25,821 bases of DNA from Nitrososphaerota archaeon (GCA_029784825.1 JAFMAU010000024.1:1-25821), one strand, 5' to 3'; shown: positions 1 to 7,519, counted from the stretch's first letter. The notes: generated from the letters alone by a model not told the origin. A program made the numbers and translations.

Positions 1-265
1 ACTCGCCAAAAAGCAACTGGGACGCGGGGAGCATCCAGCCCTTGCTGTTGAGTTCTGCCCTGTCCTTGTCCAGGCCGCCGATGTTCTCCCAATCGGCACC
101 CGTGTCCAACTTACCCAGCAGGACTTCGTTGGGCGCACCCTGCCTAGTCAGGACCACGAATGTAGAAATGCAGAATCCGCCATCGGGTATCTCGCTAATC
201 CGCGGCGGCGCCCCGGCCCTTGTGAACCGCGTGAAGAGCCTCTCGGTGGTCATGTAGTGTTCCAT
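1..265 (-). CDS. NUDIX-like domain protein, 3' end outside the window
   Basis: Translating the minus strand from ATG at 265 gives 88 open codons to the window edge. The protein begins MEHYMTTERLFTRF and continues with a beta-rich stretch (GGFCISTFVVLTRQG, then VLLGKLDTGADWENIGGL, then GWMLPASQLL). This opening looks to me like the first half of a NUDIX-superfamily protein as found in thaumarchaea, with a GWMLP strand before the expected NUDIX box. The box itself (GX5EX7REUXEEXGU) would lie beyond position 1, so catalytic residues cannot be checked. A second in-frame ATG at 253 is possible. Upstream, the 14-nt dyad at 282-295 and the AT-rich element at 304-311 shared with the tRNA gene are the only promoter-region candidates. 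The coding frame is well supported; the family name is less sure. Confidence 0.68.
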   Translation of the reverse strand, partial: MEHYMTTERLFTRFTRAGAPPRISEIPDGGFCISTFVVLTRQGAPNEVLLGKLDTGADWENIGGLDKDRAELNSKGWMLPASQLLFGE

Positions 266-281
266 CGCATCTCTCTAGTTA

Positions 282-295
282 AGCGTTGGAACGCT
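282..295. repeat. Perfect 6-bp inverted repeat between NUDIX gene and tRNA
   Basis: AGCGTT-GG-AACGCT is a perfect dyad with a 2-nt centre. It lies 17 to 30 bp upstream of the NUDIX start, which is where an operator or part of a core promoter would be. A hairpin with a 2-nt loop is strained, so a protein-binding palindrome is likelier than an RNA terminator. Chance occurrence cannot be excluded. Confidence 0.35.
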
Positions 296-303
296 CGAAT
301 CGC

Positions 304-311
304 ATTAAATA
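304..311 (+). promoter_or_regulatory. TATA box of the tRNA-Ala gene
   Basis: ATTAAATA is centred about 27 bp upstream of the first base of the mature tRNA (335), the usual distance from an archaeal TATA box to the transcription start. Because the box is AT-symmetric it may also drive the NUDIX gene on the other strand. Confidence 0.65.
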
Positions 312-334
312 CACGAGAGCTCGGGAGTGCCTCA

Positions 335-426
335 GGGCCGGTAGTTCAGCGGTACGAACGCCCGCCTCGCACGCGGGAGAACCTGCAATGGTCCCAAGGT
401 CGGGGGTTCAATTCCCCCCCGGTCCA
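335..426 (+). tRNA. tRNA-Ala (anticodon CGC), apparent intron in the variable region
   Basis: All arms can be drawn. The acceptor GGGCCGG (335-341) pairs with CCGGTCC (419-425) and includes a G3-U70 wobble, the classic alanine identity element. The D-stem is GTTC/GAAC (344-347/356-359). The anticodon stem CCCGC/GCGGG (361-365/373-377) closes a 7-nt loop with anticodon CGC at 368-370. The T-stem is GGGGG/CCCCC (402-406/414-418) with loop TTCAATT. The discriminator is A426 and CCA is not encoded. Between the anticodon stem and T-stem there are 24 nt instead of the usual 5, so about 19 nt must be removed to leave variable loop AGGTC. The base at position 21 appears to be C rather than the usual A. 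Confidence 0.93.
378..396 (+). other. Putative 19-nt non-canonical tRNA intron (after position 43)
   Basis: Removing 378-396 restores a standard tRNA-Ala with variable loop AGGTC (397-401). Because AG/AAG is repeated at both edges, the exact junction could be 43/44, 44/45 or 45/46. ACCT (381-384) can pair with AGGT (397-400) and leaves three unpaired bases on each side (AGA, CCA), which resembles the central helix of a relaxed bulge-helix-bulge. That register alone would, however, predict a 16-nt excision and an 8-nt variable loop, so the processing site is unresolved. Introns outside position 37/38 are known in archaeal tRNAs, mainly in the Thermoproteota. Confidence 0.65.
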
Positions 427-496
427 CCTTATCATTGATCCAGCGGCAGCGAGACGTGGAGACGTTCGCAACGCACTGCCGATAGGTTTCGGAGGC

Positions 497-1213
497 TTAG
501 GCACGGAGCCAACTGGCCGTGACTTGGTCGAGCTTGCCACGAAAATCTGACGCCGGCCCCTCGGTCTGAATCTTTCCTAGCCTGAAGACATACATGTAGT
601 CAGCGACCGAGGCCACCTCGACCACATTCTGGTCGACCGCAAGAATCGTCGTCTTCTGCTCCCTGCTCATGTACGCCAGCTTTTCGTAGAGCATCTTGAA
701 GACCTTCGGTGACAGGCCAGTTGAGAACTCGTCCACCAAGATAAGCTTGGGTTTCGTCATGAGTACCCGTCCAAGCTCGATCATCCTCTGCTCGCCGCCG
801 CTCAATGACCCGGCTAGCGTATTCCTCCTACCCTTCAACTGGGGGAAGTTTTCGTAGACTTCCTCCTCTGCCCTGCGCCTCTTCTCCTCGTCCTTGCCGA
901 AGGTCCATCCGCCCAGCTTCAGGTTCTGGTGTACTGTGAGATAGGGGAAGGTGCTCCGGCGCTGCATCAGGTAGCCGATCCCGGACCTGATCAAGTCCGA
1001 CGGTTCGTCATCAGTAATCTCCTTCCCTTCGAAGGTGATCCTTCCCTTCCAGGGCTTCACGAAACCATAGAGGGTCTTCAGGAAGGTCGACTTTCCTGAG
1101 CCGTTGGGCCCAATTATCCCCGTGATCTTCGATTCCTCCGCCCTGAGGGAGATGCCGTGGACGATTTCTATTTGGCCATAGCCGGAGACTACATCCTGCG
1201 CCTGGAGGCTCAT
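497..1213 (-). CDS. livF: Branched-chain amino acid type ABC transporter, ATPase LivF
   Basis: 238 aa, the normal LivF length. Walker A is GPNGSGKST (35-43), the signature is LSGGEQRMIEL, and Walker B is LILVDEF with the catalytic Glu present. The switch region reads AVDQN, like the VEQN of LivF proteins, instead of the His of most ABC ATPases. With LivG it should form the cytoplasmic ATPase dimer energising the LivHM permease. It is the last gene of the five-gene minus-strand operon; its ATG at 1213 follows the livG stop with 1 nt between, so translational coupling is likely. The 3' end converges with the tRNA gene. Confidence 0.92.
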   Translation of the reverse strand: MSLQAQDVVSGYGQIEIVHGISLRAEESKITGIIGPNGSGKSTFLKTLYGFVKPWKGRITFEGKEITDDEPSDLIRSGIGYLMQRRSTFPYLTVHQNLKLGGWTFGKDEEKRRRAEEEVYENFPQLKGRRNTLAGSLSGGEQRMIELGRVLMTKPKLILVDEFSTGLSPKVFKMLYEKLAYMSREQKTTILAVDQNVVEVASVADYMYVFRLGKIQTEGPASDFRGKLDQVTASWLRA

Positions 1214-1214
1214 C

Positions 1215-1916
1215 CTAGGTCCCCAGGTACGCCTCTATGACGCGTGGGTCGTTCTTCACATCGCCGGGCGAACCGTCCGCAATCACCCTGCCTTCGTCCA
1301 GACAGATGACCCTTCCGCAGTTCTTTGTGATAACAGCGATGTTGTGTTCCACCACTAGGAAGGACCTGCCCTCGCCGTTCAGCTGCCTCATCAACCCCAG
1401 GAAGGACTCGAGCATGGCCGGGTCGACGCCCGAAAAAGGCTCGTCCATCAGGATGAGGGTCGGGTTAAGCATCATCACTCTTGCCAGCTCTAGAAGCTTC
1501 TTTTGGCCCCCGGAAAGGTTCTTCGCGATTTCGTGCGCCACCGGACCGAGCCTGACCGTCTCGATCGTTCCTTCGACCAGGCTCTCCTTGGACTCCGCAC
1601 CGCGGGCAGTCGGCACGCAGTAGAGATTTTCCACGACCGTCATGTTGTCGAAGACGCGCGGCACCTGGAACGTCCTGCCCACGCCCCGCTTGGCAAGCTC
1701 GTAGGGCTGCGCTTTGCTCAGGTCGTGGCCGTTGAGCATGACGCGGCCTCCGTCCTTCTTGAGATAACCCCCCAAGCCGTCGAGCAGGGTCGTCTTCCCT
1801 GAGCCGTTCGGTCCGATTAGGCCGACGAATTCGCCTTTCGTCATCTCGAAAGAGACGTCGTTGACTGCTATGACGCCACCGTACCTCTTCGTGACGTGCT
1901 CGGCGACGAAGCTCAT
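1215..1916 (-). CDS. livG: Branched-chain amino acid type ABC transporter, ATPase LivG
   Basis: 233 aa. Walker A is GPNGSGKTT (35-43), the signature is LSGGQKKLLEL, Walker B is LILMDEPF, and the His switch lies in VVEHN. The C-terminal part (EGRVIADGSPGDVKNDPRVIEAYLG) is the usual LivG ending, which separates it from LivF. It is about 20 residues shorter than many bacterial LivG proteins, which carry an insertion after Walker A. It is a cytoplasmic subunit pairing with LivF on the LivHM permease. ATG at 1916 lies 10 nt after the livM stop, in operon position four. Confidence 0.92.
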   Translation of the reverse strand: MSFVAEHVTKRYGGVIAVNDVSFEMTKGEFVGLIGPNGSGKTTLLDGLGGYLKKDGGRVMLNGHDLSKAQPYELAKRGVGRTFQVPRVFDNMTVVENLYCVPTARGAESKESLVEGTIETVRLGPVAHEIAKNLSGGQKKLLELARVMMLNPTLILMDEPFSGVDPAMLESFLGLMRQLNGEGRSFLVVEHNIAVITKNCGRVICLDEGRVIADGSPGDVKNDPRVIEAYLGT

Positions 1917-1926
1917 CTTCGCAGGC

Positions 1927-2874
1927 TCACTTCTTGACCATCTTCGGCCTGATGTATCTGTCGACCACCGTTTGCACTATCCCCCGCGGGACGAACAGGA
2001 CTATCAACATGAATATCGCGCCCCTGATCGCCAGCTGAAGGTTGGTCCCTATTGTGAGTCTCAGCAACCACTCGAGCGGTTGTATGATAGCCGCCCCCAG
2101 CAGTGGGCCCAGAATCGTCCCGACCCCTCCCAGCAGGGCTGGAAGGGCGATGTCCGCGGTTATGGTCAGGGACATGGTCGAATTGGGGTCCAAGTAGAGG
2201 GTGTACTGCGCGTACAGGATGCCCCCGATGGCTATGACGCCGGCGCTTATCATTGATATGATCAGTTTGTACCTGAGCGTGTTTATGCCGATTGACTTCG
2301 CCCCTTCCTCGTCGTCGCGGATTGCCATGAGACGGAGCCCGAATTCCGAGTTCCTGATTCTCCAGGTGAGGCCCAACGCCCCCAGCACCATGACGAGGCC
2401 GACGTAGTAGTACGCGATGTGGTTGGTGTTGAATTGGAACCAGTACCACGAAAATGGGACTATGTCGTAGGCCAAACCGTAGGCCGCGCCCACATAGTTC
2501 CACGCCAGGAAGCTCAGCAGGACTATCTGCGATATCACCAGCGTGGCGAGCGCGTAGTAGTCGCCCTTCAGCTTGAAGGTCGGGTAGCCCGTCAAGAGGG
2601 CGAACGCCGCAGCAATGGCGGGGCCAACTGCGAACGCTGCCCAGGGAGTGATTCTGTAGGTCTGGAAGAGAATCCCGGCCGAATAGGCGCCGATTCCGAA
2701 GTAGAGGGCCGGCCCGAGATTGACCTGGCCGGCGAAGCCAGCGAGGAGGTTCCAGCCAAGCGACACGAAGGCGAATATGAAGAGTTCGAGCATGACGTCT
2801 ATGACGAGGCTCGAGAGCCCGACCACTGGCACCACGGCAGCGACTGCGAGGAGGCCGACTGCGAGCAGGTACAC
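1927..2874 (-). CDS. livM: Branched-chain amino acid type ABC permease LivM
   Basis: 315 aa, with hydrophobic segments throughout, consistent with the eight to ten membrane helices of LivM. Diagnostic stretches are GWNLLAGFAGQVNLG near residue 40, PTFKLKGDYYALATL, the cytoplasmic coupling loop AIRDDEEGAKSIGINTLRYK, and PALLGGVGTILGPLLGA. The first available start in frame is GTG at 2874; no upstream ATG, GTG or TTG exists before the livH stop. The gap to livH is 40 nt. It should form the membrane channel with LivH, importing an amino acid or amide delivered by the binding protein. Confidence 0.92.
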   Translation of the reverse strand: MYLLAVGLLAVAAVVPVVGLSSLVIDVMLELFIFAFVSLGWNLLAGFAGQVNLGPALYFGIGAYSAGILFQTYRITPWAAFAVGPAIAAAFALLTGYPTFKLKGDYYALATLVISQIVLLSFLAWNYVGAAYGLAYDIVPFSWYWFQFNTNHIAYYYVGLVMVLGALGLTWRIRNSEFGLRLMAIRDDEEGAKSIGINTLRYKLIISMISAGVIAIGGILYAQYTLYLDPNSTMSLTITADIALPALLGGVGTILGPLLGAAIIQPLEWLLRLTIGTNLQLAIRGAIFMLIVLFVPRGIVQTVVDRYIRPKMVKK

Positions 2875-2914
2875 GTTTCTCGGGAGGAGTTCGCTCCGGG
2901 TCAGCAGGGCAGCT

Positions 2915-3796
2915 TCACCGCCTCAGCCTCTTTCCGAAAAGGCCTTCGGGCATGAAAATGAGGATGATGAGGAAGACAGCGAAGGCCAGCGGCAGCTCGG
3001 CCTGGGCCAGGTAGACATATCCTGTGGTGGATTGTACGACGCCGATTATCAGGCCGCCGATCAGCGCCCCCAGGTAGTTGCCGAGGCTGCCGAGCACGAC
3101 GACCACGAATGCCAGAAAGAGGAATTGGTTCCCAGAGTCTGGGCTCACCGGGTAGTAGCTGGTTATGATTGCGCCGGCCACGGCCGCGAGGGCCGTCCCC
3201 AGTCCGAAGGTCATGCCGAAGATTTTCTTCGTCTCTATCCCCACGGTCTGGGCCGCCTCTCTGTCCTGGGCGGTCGCTCTGATGGCGAGACCGATGGAGC
3301 TGCGTGTGAGGAAGACGTGGAGGCCGATCCCGCACAGCATTGCCGCAACGAATGCGATCACGTGGGGCGCGTCGAAGATGAACCCGCCCAGGTGCCAATA
3401 GAGCGAGGAGTAGGAGGTAACGACCACTCGAATGTCAGCCCTCCAAAGATAGAGGGCAACGTTCTGGACGAAGAGCGCCAGCCCGAACGTAATCAGGAGC
3501 TGGGACACGGCGTCTGCGTGAATGATTCTGCGAAGCAGAAACTTGTCGATGCCGTATCCCAAAGCGAAGAATGCTGGGAAAATCATGAGGGCCGACACCA
3601 AGGGGTCCAGTCTGAGGAAGTACCACGTCCAGTAGGCTGCGTACATCCCGAGCATCATGAGCGAGCCGTGGGCGAAGTTCACGATCCGCATCGTCCCCCA
3701 GATCAGGGTAAGTCCCGCGCTGACCAGCGAGTAAATCGCTCCTACGAAGACACCGGCGAGTATGGACTGGATGAGCGCGGTAGGTTCGATGGCCAC
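2915..3796 (-). CDS. livH: Branched-chain amino acid type ABC permease LivH
   Basis: 293 aa, standard LivH size. It contains LVSAGLTLIWGTMRIVNFAHGSLMMLG near the N-terminus, the AIRATAQDREAAQTVGIET coupling loop and the FLAFVVVVLGSLGNYLGALIGG helix, all typical of the family. ATG at 3796 lies 32 nt downstream of the binding-protein stop, in the same operon. Inner-membrane half of the LivHM channel. The family transports leucine/isoleucine/valine but also urea, short amides and other amino acids, so the ligand is open. Confidence 0.93.
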   Translation of the reverse strand: MAIEPTALIQSILAGVFVGAIYSLVSAGLTLIWGTMRIVNFAHGSLMMLGMYAAYWTWYFLRLDPLVSALMIFPAFFALGYGIDKFLLRRIIHADAVSQLLITFGLALFVQNVALYLWRADIRVVVTSYSSLYWHLGGFIFDAPHVIAFVAAMLCGIGLHVFLTRSSIGLAIRATAQDREAAQTVGIETKKIFGMTFGLGTALAAVAGAIITSYYPVSPDSGNQFLFLAFVVVVLGSLGNYLGALIGGLIIGVVQSTTGYVYLAQAELPLAFAVFLIILIFMPEGLFGKRLRR

Positions 3797-3828
3797 GCCC
3801 TAGACCTCCAGGCTTACATCACTGCAGG

Positions 3829-5253
3829 CTATACTTTCACTGGCGCTGGGATTTGGCCCGCCGCTCTTTGGGCCCACGTTGGTTGAGGGAAAACGGGCTT
3901 GTAGGCTGCAGCGCTCCCTGGACCGACTATGTGCCACACGTTGTCGCTCAGAAGCTGAACCATCAACGCTTTGGCCTTCGTATTGTCGCCCACGCTGCTG
4001 AACTGGACGCCGTCGTAACCTTCCATGACGTCGTTCGGACCAAGGTTGGTCGTCTGGAGCGCGGCATTAATCTTGGCAGGGTCTGCGCTCTGGGCTCGGT
4101 TGACTGCGTCGCATATCGTGTTGAGGCACGAATAGGTGTCGGCTGGGTAGGCGTAGAGGTTGTTCCCGGTCTTCGCCTTGAAGAGGGTCTGCCACTTTTG
4201 CTCCCAGGGTTTCGTCGTAAGCAGGTCTGGCGACCAAGGAAGCCTCGAGATGGGGAAGTAAGCGGTCGAGCCAATCTGCTGGAAGGGCGGGTTGAGGTGT
4301 CCAGCGCCCGAGAACAATATGTCGAAGTCGAAGTTGTACTGTTGGAAGGTCTTCTGGAAGAGAATAGCATCCGAGACGAAGCTCATGCCGGTGAATATCA
4401 CGTCGGGTTGGGCGCTCTTCAGCTGTAGAACCTGGCTCGTCACATCGGTTGCTGGCGCGTGATAGGTGATGTTGGCGACTACGTTGTATCCTCCATAGGT
4501 CGGGTCCTTGTTGGCTGCGGCAGAGTATTGGCCGATCCCTGACCCGAAGAGCGTGTCGTCGTTGACGATGGCGATGTTCTTCACGCTCGTGCCTGGGTTG
4601 CTCGCAAGGAGGCCGTCCTTCAAGTACTGGAACTGAGCCAGTGCCAGCTTGTCATCCGGTATCCAAAGCCTGTAGAAGTGGGTGTATCCTCTGGCGGTCA
4701 GATTGACTGCGGAAGAAGAACCGGTGACCATGGGCACCCCAGCCTTTTCCGTCTCCTCGCTTTCTGTCAACGCGAGCCCGCTAAGGAATCCATTCTGGAC
4801 GGCGGATACGTGGTCCGTGTTGATCAGTGTGTCAGCGGCCGTCCTTCCCACGTTCGGGTCGCTCTCGTTGTCTATGAAGACAAGCCTGAGCGGAGCCCCG
4901 CCGAGCCCCTTGAAGCCTCCGTTGGAGTTCCACTGATCTTGGAATATCTGGCCCATAGCCATGGAATCATTTCCAAGCAGAGATGAGCCTCCGGACAGCG
5001 GGAACGGGCACCCGATGACCACTTCCTTCACAGTCGGGCCTGTCGGCCTCGTGAGATAGTAGGCGGCACCGCCCGCGGCAGCGACTACGACTACGCCGAT
5101 TGCGGCTTTGCTGACTGTGCTAATTGCCTCCCTTCTGGTGAGGCCCTGCTCGAGGAAGTCCTGCAGTGGCCCGGAGATTTCGTCCCGGGCTTTCTGTTCA
5201 GCGGCCAGTTCTTCTGGCGATTTCTTCTGGGACGCGGAGTCCTGCAAACGCAT
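3829..5253 (-). CDS. ABC transporter substrate-binding protein (LivK-like, membrane-anchored)
   Basis: 474 aa from ATG at 5253. Residues 1-49 are a charged tail, 50-67 a single hydrophobic anchor (AAIGVVVVAAAGGAAYYL), and from about 76 a type 1 periplasmic-binding fold begins (VVIGCPFPLSGGSSLLGNDS). A TRREAIS stretch just before the anchor has a twin-arginine pair at 40-41, so Tat export is possible though the motif is weak. I chose 5253 over an upstream ATG at 5316 because a TATA-like CTTATATG lies 18-25 bp upstream of 5253 and would sit inside the longer reading. It captures ligand on the outer face and feeds LivHMFG encoded downstream. The ligand is unknown; the divergent dehydratase gene suggests an amino acid or derivative. 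Confidence 0.88.
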   Translation of the reverse strand: MRLQDSASQKKSPEELAAEQKARDEISGPLQDFLEQGLTRREAISTVSKAAIGVVVVAAAGGAAYYLTRPTGPTVKEVVIGCPFPLSGGSSLLGNDSMAMGQIFQDQWNSNGGFKGLGGAPLRLVFIDNESDPNVGRTAADTLINTDHVSAVQNGFLSGLALTESEETEKAGVPMVTGSSSAVNLTARGYTHFYRLWIPDDKLALAQFQYLKDGLLASNPGTSVKNIAIVNDDTLFGSGIGQYSAAANKDPTYGGYNVVANITYHAPATDVTSQVLQLKSAQPDVIFTGMSFVSDAILFQKTFQQYNFDFDILFSGAGHLNPPFQQIGSTAYFPISRLPWSPDLLTTKPWEQKWQTLFKAKTGNNLYAYPADTYSCLNTICDAVNRAQSADPAKINAALQTTNLGPNDVMEGYDGVQFSSVGDNTKAKALMVQLLSDNVWHIVGPGSAAAYKPVFPQPTWAQRAAGQIPAPVKV

Positions 5254-5270
5254 TGTATGCTCGAATTTTG

Positions 5271-5278
5271 CATATAAG
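5271..5278 (-). promoter_or_regulatory. TATA box of the Liv-type importer operon
   Basis: Minus-strand CTTATATG is centred about 22 bp before the ATG at 5253. This is slightly short for a strictly leaderless start, but it is the only AT-rich element in the region on this strand. Confidence 0.5.
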
Positions 5279-5359
5279 GCTTTGGAGAGCGCTTTGCGTG
5301 GCGGACTCGACATCACTCGACGGCAAGACCGAGCTAGACCTCAAGTGGAGGAAGGTAGC

Positions 5360-5367
5360 GATTAATA
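5360..5367 (+). promoter_or_regulatory. TATA box of the dehydratase gene
   Basis: GATTAATA is centred 27 bp upstream of the TTG at 5391. The spacing predicts a leaderless transcript beginning at the start codon, and supports that TTG over the GTG at 5298, which lies upstream of the box. Confidence 0.6.
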
Positions 5368-5390
5368 CGGCGGCGTCCAAATCGGCGCCG

Positions 5391-6353
5391 TTGTCTGGTT
5401 CAGCAGTCCCCCGTGTCTCGCTCTCCCAGATTGAGGAGGCGCGCCTGAGAATCAGAGGCGTCGTCTATCGGACCCCGTTGCTGCCCGCTTCGCGGTTCGA
5501 TCGGGGAAGGGTCTACCTCAAGCCGGAATGCCTTCAACCCACCGGAAGTTTCAAGGTCCGCGGAGCTTGGAACAAGATGAGCAGGTGTTCCAAGGAAGAG
5601 CTCAACCGCGGCTTTGTGACAGTCTCCGCAGGAAACCACGGACAGGCTGTCGCTTGGTGCGCCAAGAAGCTCGGAGCTACTTGCACTGTGTACGTTCCGG
5701 ACGACGCTGTGCGGCGCAAGGTCGAATCGATGGAGTCCATGGGCGCCCGCATAGTGAGAAAACCGCACCATGAAATCATGGATTCGATGGCGGACGACAG
5801 GATGTGGGAGCTGGGCATGACCTACATTCATCCTTTCGGAGACCCCCTGGTGGTCGCAGGGCAAGGAACCATAGGCCTCGAGATTCTGGATGACCTGCCC
5901 AATGTGAAGACCGTCGTGGTGCCGGTAGGCGGAGGCGGCTTGGTCAACGGCATTGCAACCGCCGTCAAGAAGAAGAGCCCCAGGGTGAAGGTCTATGGCG
6001 TTCAAGCGGAGGGCGCGGCGCCCCTGCCAAAATCACTGGCCACCGGTAAGGCAGAATATGTTGGAGACCCCAAGACGATAGCAGACGGTATCGCTGCAAC
6101 CCGGGTCTTCGACTACATGCTGCCGCTGTTCAGGGAGAATCTGGACGGAACGCTGACAGTAACAGATGATGACATGAAGGGCGCCATGAAGCATTTGATG
6201 AACGAGTGCCATGTGGTCTCGGAGCCCGCAGGGGCGTCGTCCCTGGCCGCAGTACTCAAGAGTCCTTCCCTAATCGCCGATGGGCCGGTTGTCTGCGTCG
6301 TGAGCGGAGGAAACGCCGACGCTGGGCTACTTGCGGAGATTATGAGAAGTTGA
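5391..6353 (+). CDS. Threonine dehydratase / serine racemase family PLP lyase
   Basis: 320 aa from TTG at 5391, the usual family length without an ACT regulatory domain. The PLP lysine is K55 in PTGSFKVRG. Other hallmarks are SAGNHGQAVA, the phosphate-binding glycine loop VPVGGGGLVNG, the TIADGIA segment and a C-terminal SGGN. Family members remove water from beta-hydroxy amino acids (threonine, serine, beta-hydroxyaspartate) to give an enamine/imine. The metal-site Asp of mammalian serine racemase appears to be absent (EGAAPLP follows the conserved Glu). It is divergent from the importer and followed 61 nt later by an ornithine-cyclodeaminase family gene, a pairing seen as BhcB/BhcD and EutB/EutC in bacteria. 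Without a regulatory domain a catabolic role fits better than isoleucine biosynthesis. Confidence 0.87.
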   Translation: MSGSAVPRVSLSQIEEARLRIRGVVYRTPLLPASRFDRGRVYLKPECLQPTGSFKVRGAWNKMSRCSKEELNRGFVTVSAGNHGQAVAWCAKKLGATCTVYVPDDAVRRKVESMESMGARIVRKPHHEIMDSMADDRMWELGMTYIHPFGDPLVVAGQGTIGLEILDDLPNVKTVVVPVGGGGLVNGIATAVKKKSPRVKVYGVQAEGAAPLPKSLATGKAEYVGDPKTIADGIAATRVFDYMLPLFRENLDGTLTVTDDDMKGAMKHLMNECHVVSEPAGASSLAAVLKSPSLIADGPVVCVVSGGNADAGLLAEIMRS

Positions 6354-6414
6354 ACCAAATGCAACCCGCAACTCATAAGACCGCAGGCGCGGGACGGAAG
6401 GAAAGAAGGAAGCA

Positions 6415-7434
6415 GTGGCGATGAAGACTCTGGTCGTGGGTGCCGAAGGGGTCTCAAGCATTCTGACGATGCCTGCTTGCATCGACGTGATGGAAGATAC
6501 CTTTCGCATGATGGCGCGCGGACAGGCGGTCTTCCCATTGCGTCACGCAGTCCCCCAGCCGAACAGGAAGGGGGCCCTGGGGATGATGCCGGGGTCCATG
6601 GGGAAGCCGGACATCTTCGGCCTCAAGGCGGTCTCGGTCTTTTCGGGAAACCTCGGGACGCCGTTCGAATCGCATCAGGGCGCGGTCCTCCTCTTCGAGG
6701 CTGAACATGGGCAGCTCCTCTGCGTCGCTGACGCCTCCTCCATCACCACCATCCGGACCGCCGCAGCCAGTGCTGTGGCAACTCGCGCTTTGGCCAAGAA
6801 AGGGGTGGCAGAACTCGCAATCCTGGGATCCGGTACCCAAGCTTCGAGCCACCTTGAAGCAATGCTGTCAGTCCAGCCCGGGATAAGGCGTGTCAGGGTC
6901 TGGTCTCGCAACCGCGACCATGCCAAGCGCTTCGCCGCACAGGAATCGAGCGTGCACCGGGAAATCCAGATTGAGGCGACAGACGACGCCAAGACAGCTG
7001 CGCAGGGCGCTGAGTTGATCTGCACAACGACCGGCGCAACGTCCCCCATCCTCAAGGGCGAGTGGCTCTTCCCGGGAGTCCATGTCAATGCGGTCGGCGC
7101 GTCCAGGCCGCCAAGTCGTGAGCTTGACACGAACGCCGTCGCCAAGAGCCGGTTCTATGTTGACAGCCGCGAGTCGGCGCTGAACGAAGCAGACGACTTC
7201 CTGATTCCGAAGAGGGAAGGTGCAGTCGATGACGCCCACATAAGAGGCGAAATCGGCGATGTCCTAGAGGGCAAGGTTGAAGGGCGAACAAGCGCACAAG
7301 ACATCACCGTCTTCAAATCGCTTGGAATTGCCGTCGAGGATCTGGCAGCCGCAAACTACGTCTACACCAAGGCGCCGTCGATGGGTATAGGAACCTGGGT
7401 GGAATTCAGCCCGGAAAGGCATCTCTCCTCCTGA
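6415..7434 (+). CDS. Ornithine cyclodeaminase / mu-crystallin family dehydrogenase
   Basis: 339 aa from GTG at 6415 (ATG at 6421 is equally possible), close to the family norm. The substrate region has GLKAVSVFSGN; the segment ADASSITTIRTAAASAVATRAL is a family hallmark; the Rossmann NAD(P) site is LGSGTQASSHLEAM; and HVNAVGASRPPSRELD is typical of the C-terminal domain. Members reduce or oxidise imino/amino acids (alanine dehydrogenase, iminosuccinate reductase BhcD, ketimine reductase, EutC) or cyclise ornithine. A purine-rich GGAAGGAAAGAAGGAAG sits just upstream as a plausible ribosome-binding site. Coming directly after the dehydratase, it could reduce the imine that enzyme releases and so conserve the amino group. 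The exact substrate is not determinable here. Confidence 0.85.
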   Translation: MAMKTLVVGAEGVSSILTMPACIDVMEDTFRMMARGQAVFPLRHAVPQPNRKGALGMMPGSMGKPDIFGLKAVSVFSGNLGTPFESHQGAVLLFEAEHGQLLCVADASSITTIRTAAASAVATRALAKKGVAELAILGSGTQASSHLEAMLSVQPGIRRVRVWSRNRDHAKRFAAQESSVHREIQIEATDDAKTAAQGAELICTTTGATSPILKGEWLFPGVHVNAVGASRPPSRELDTNAVAKSRFYVDSRESALNEADDFLIPKREGAVDDAHIRGEIGDVLEGKVEGRTSAQDITVFKSLGIAVEDLAAANYVYTKAPSMGIGTWVEFSPERHLSS

Positions 7435-7519
7435 AGCGAGACCTCACGAGTGCCGTCGGGGACTTGGGGCGCCCGGCGCAGCGTCTTGATGTGCGTAGAG
7501 CTGCGGCGAGGTCCGGAGC

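Noticed and set aside
335..426. Reading the tRNA as a mobile-element attachment site
   Set aside because: No integrase, no second copy of the tRNA 3' end and no phage- or plasmid-type genes occur in the window.
2720..3886. Plus-strand open frame of 388 codons across livM/livH
   Set aside because: It lies antisense to the clearly conserved livM and livH genes. Its translation is rich in E, D, H, G and R without any recognisable domain, as expected from the complement of GC-rich membrane-protein genes.
5166..5390. Upstream extension of the dehydratase gene over 75 codons
   Set aside because: It overlaps the start region and promoter of the divergent importer operon, lacks family similarity, and is incompatible with the TATA box at 5360-5367, 27 bp before TTG 5391.
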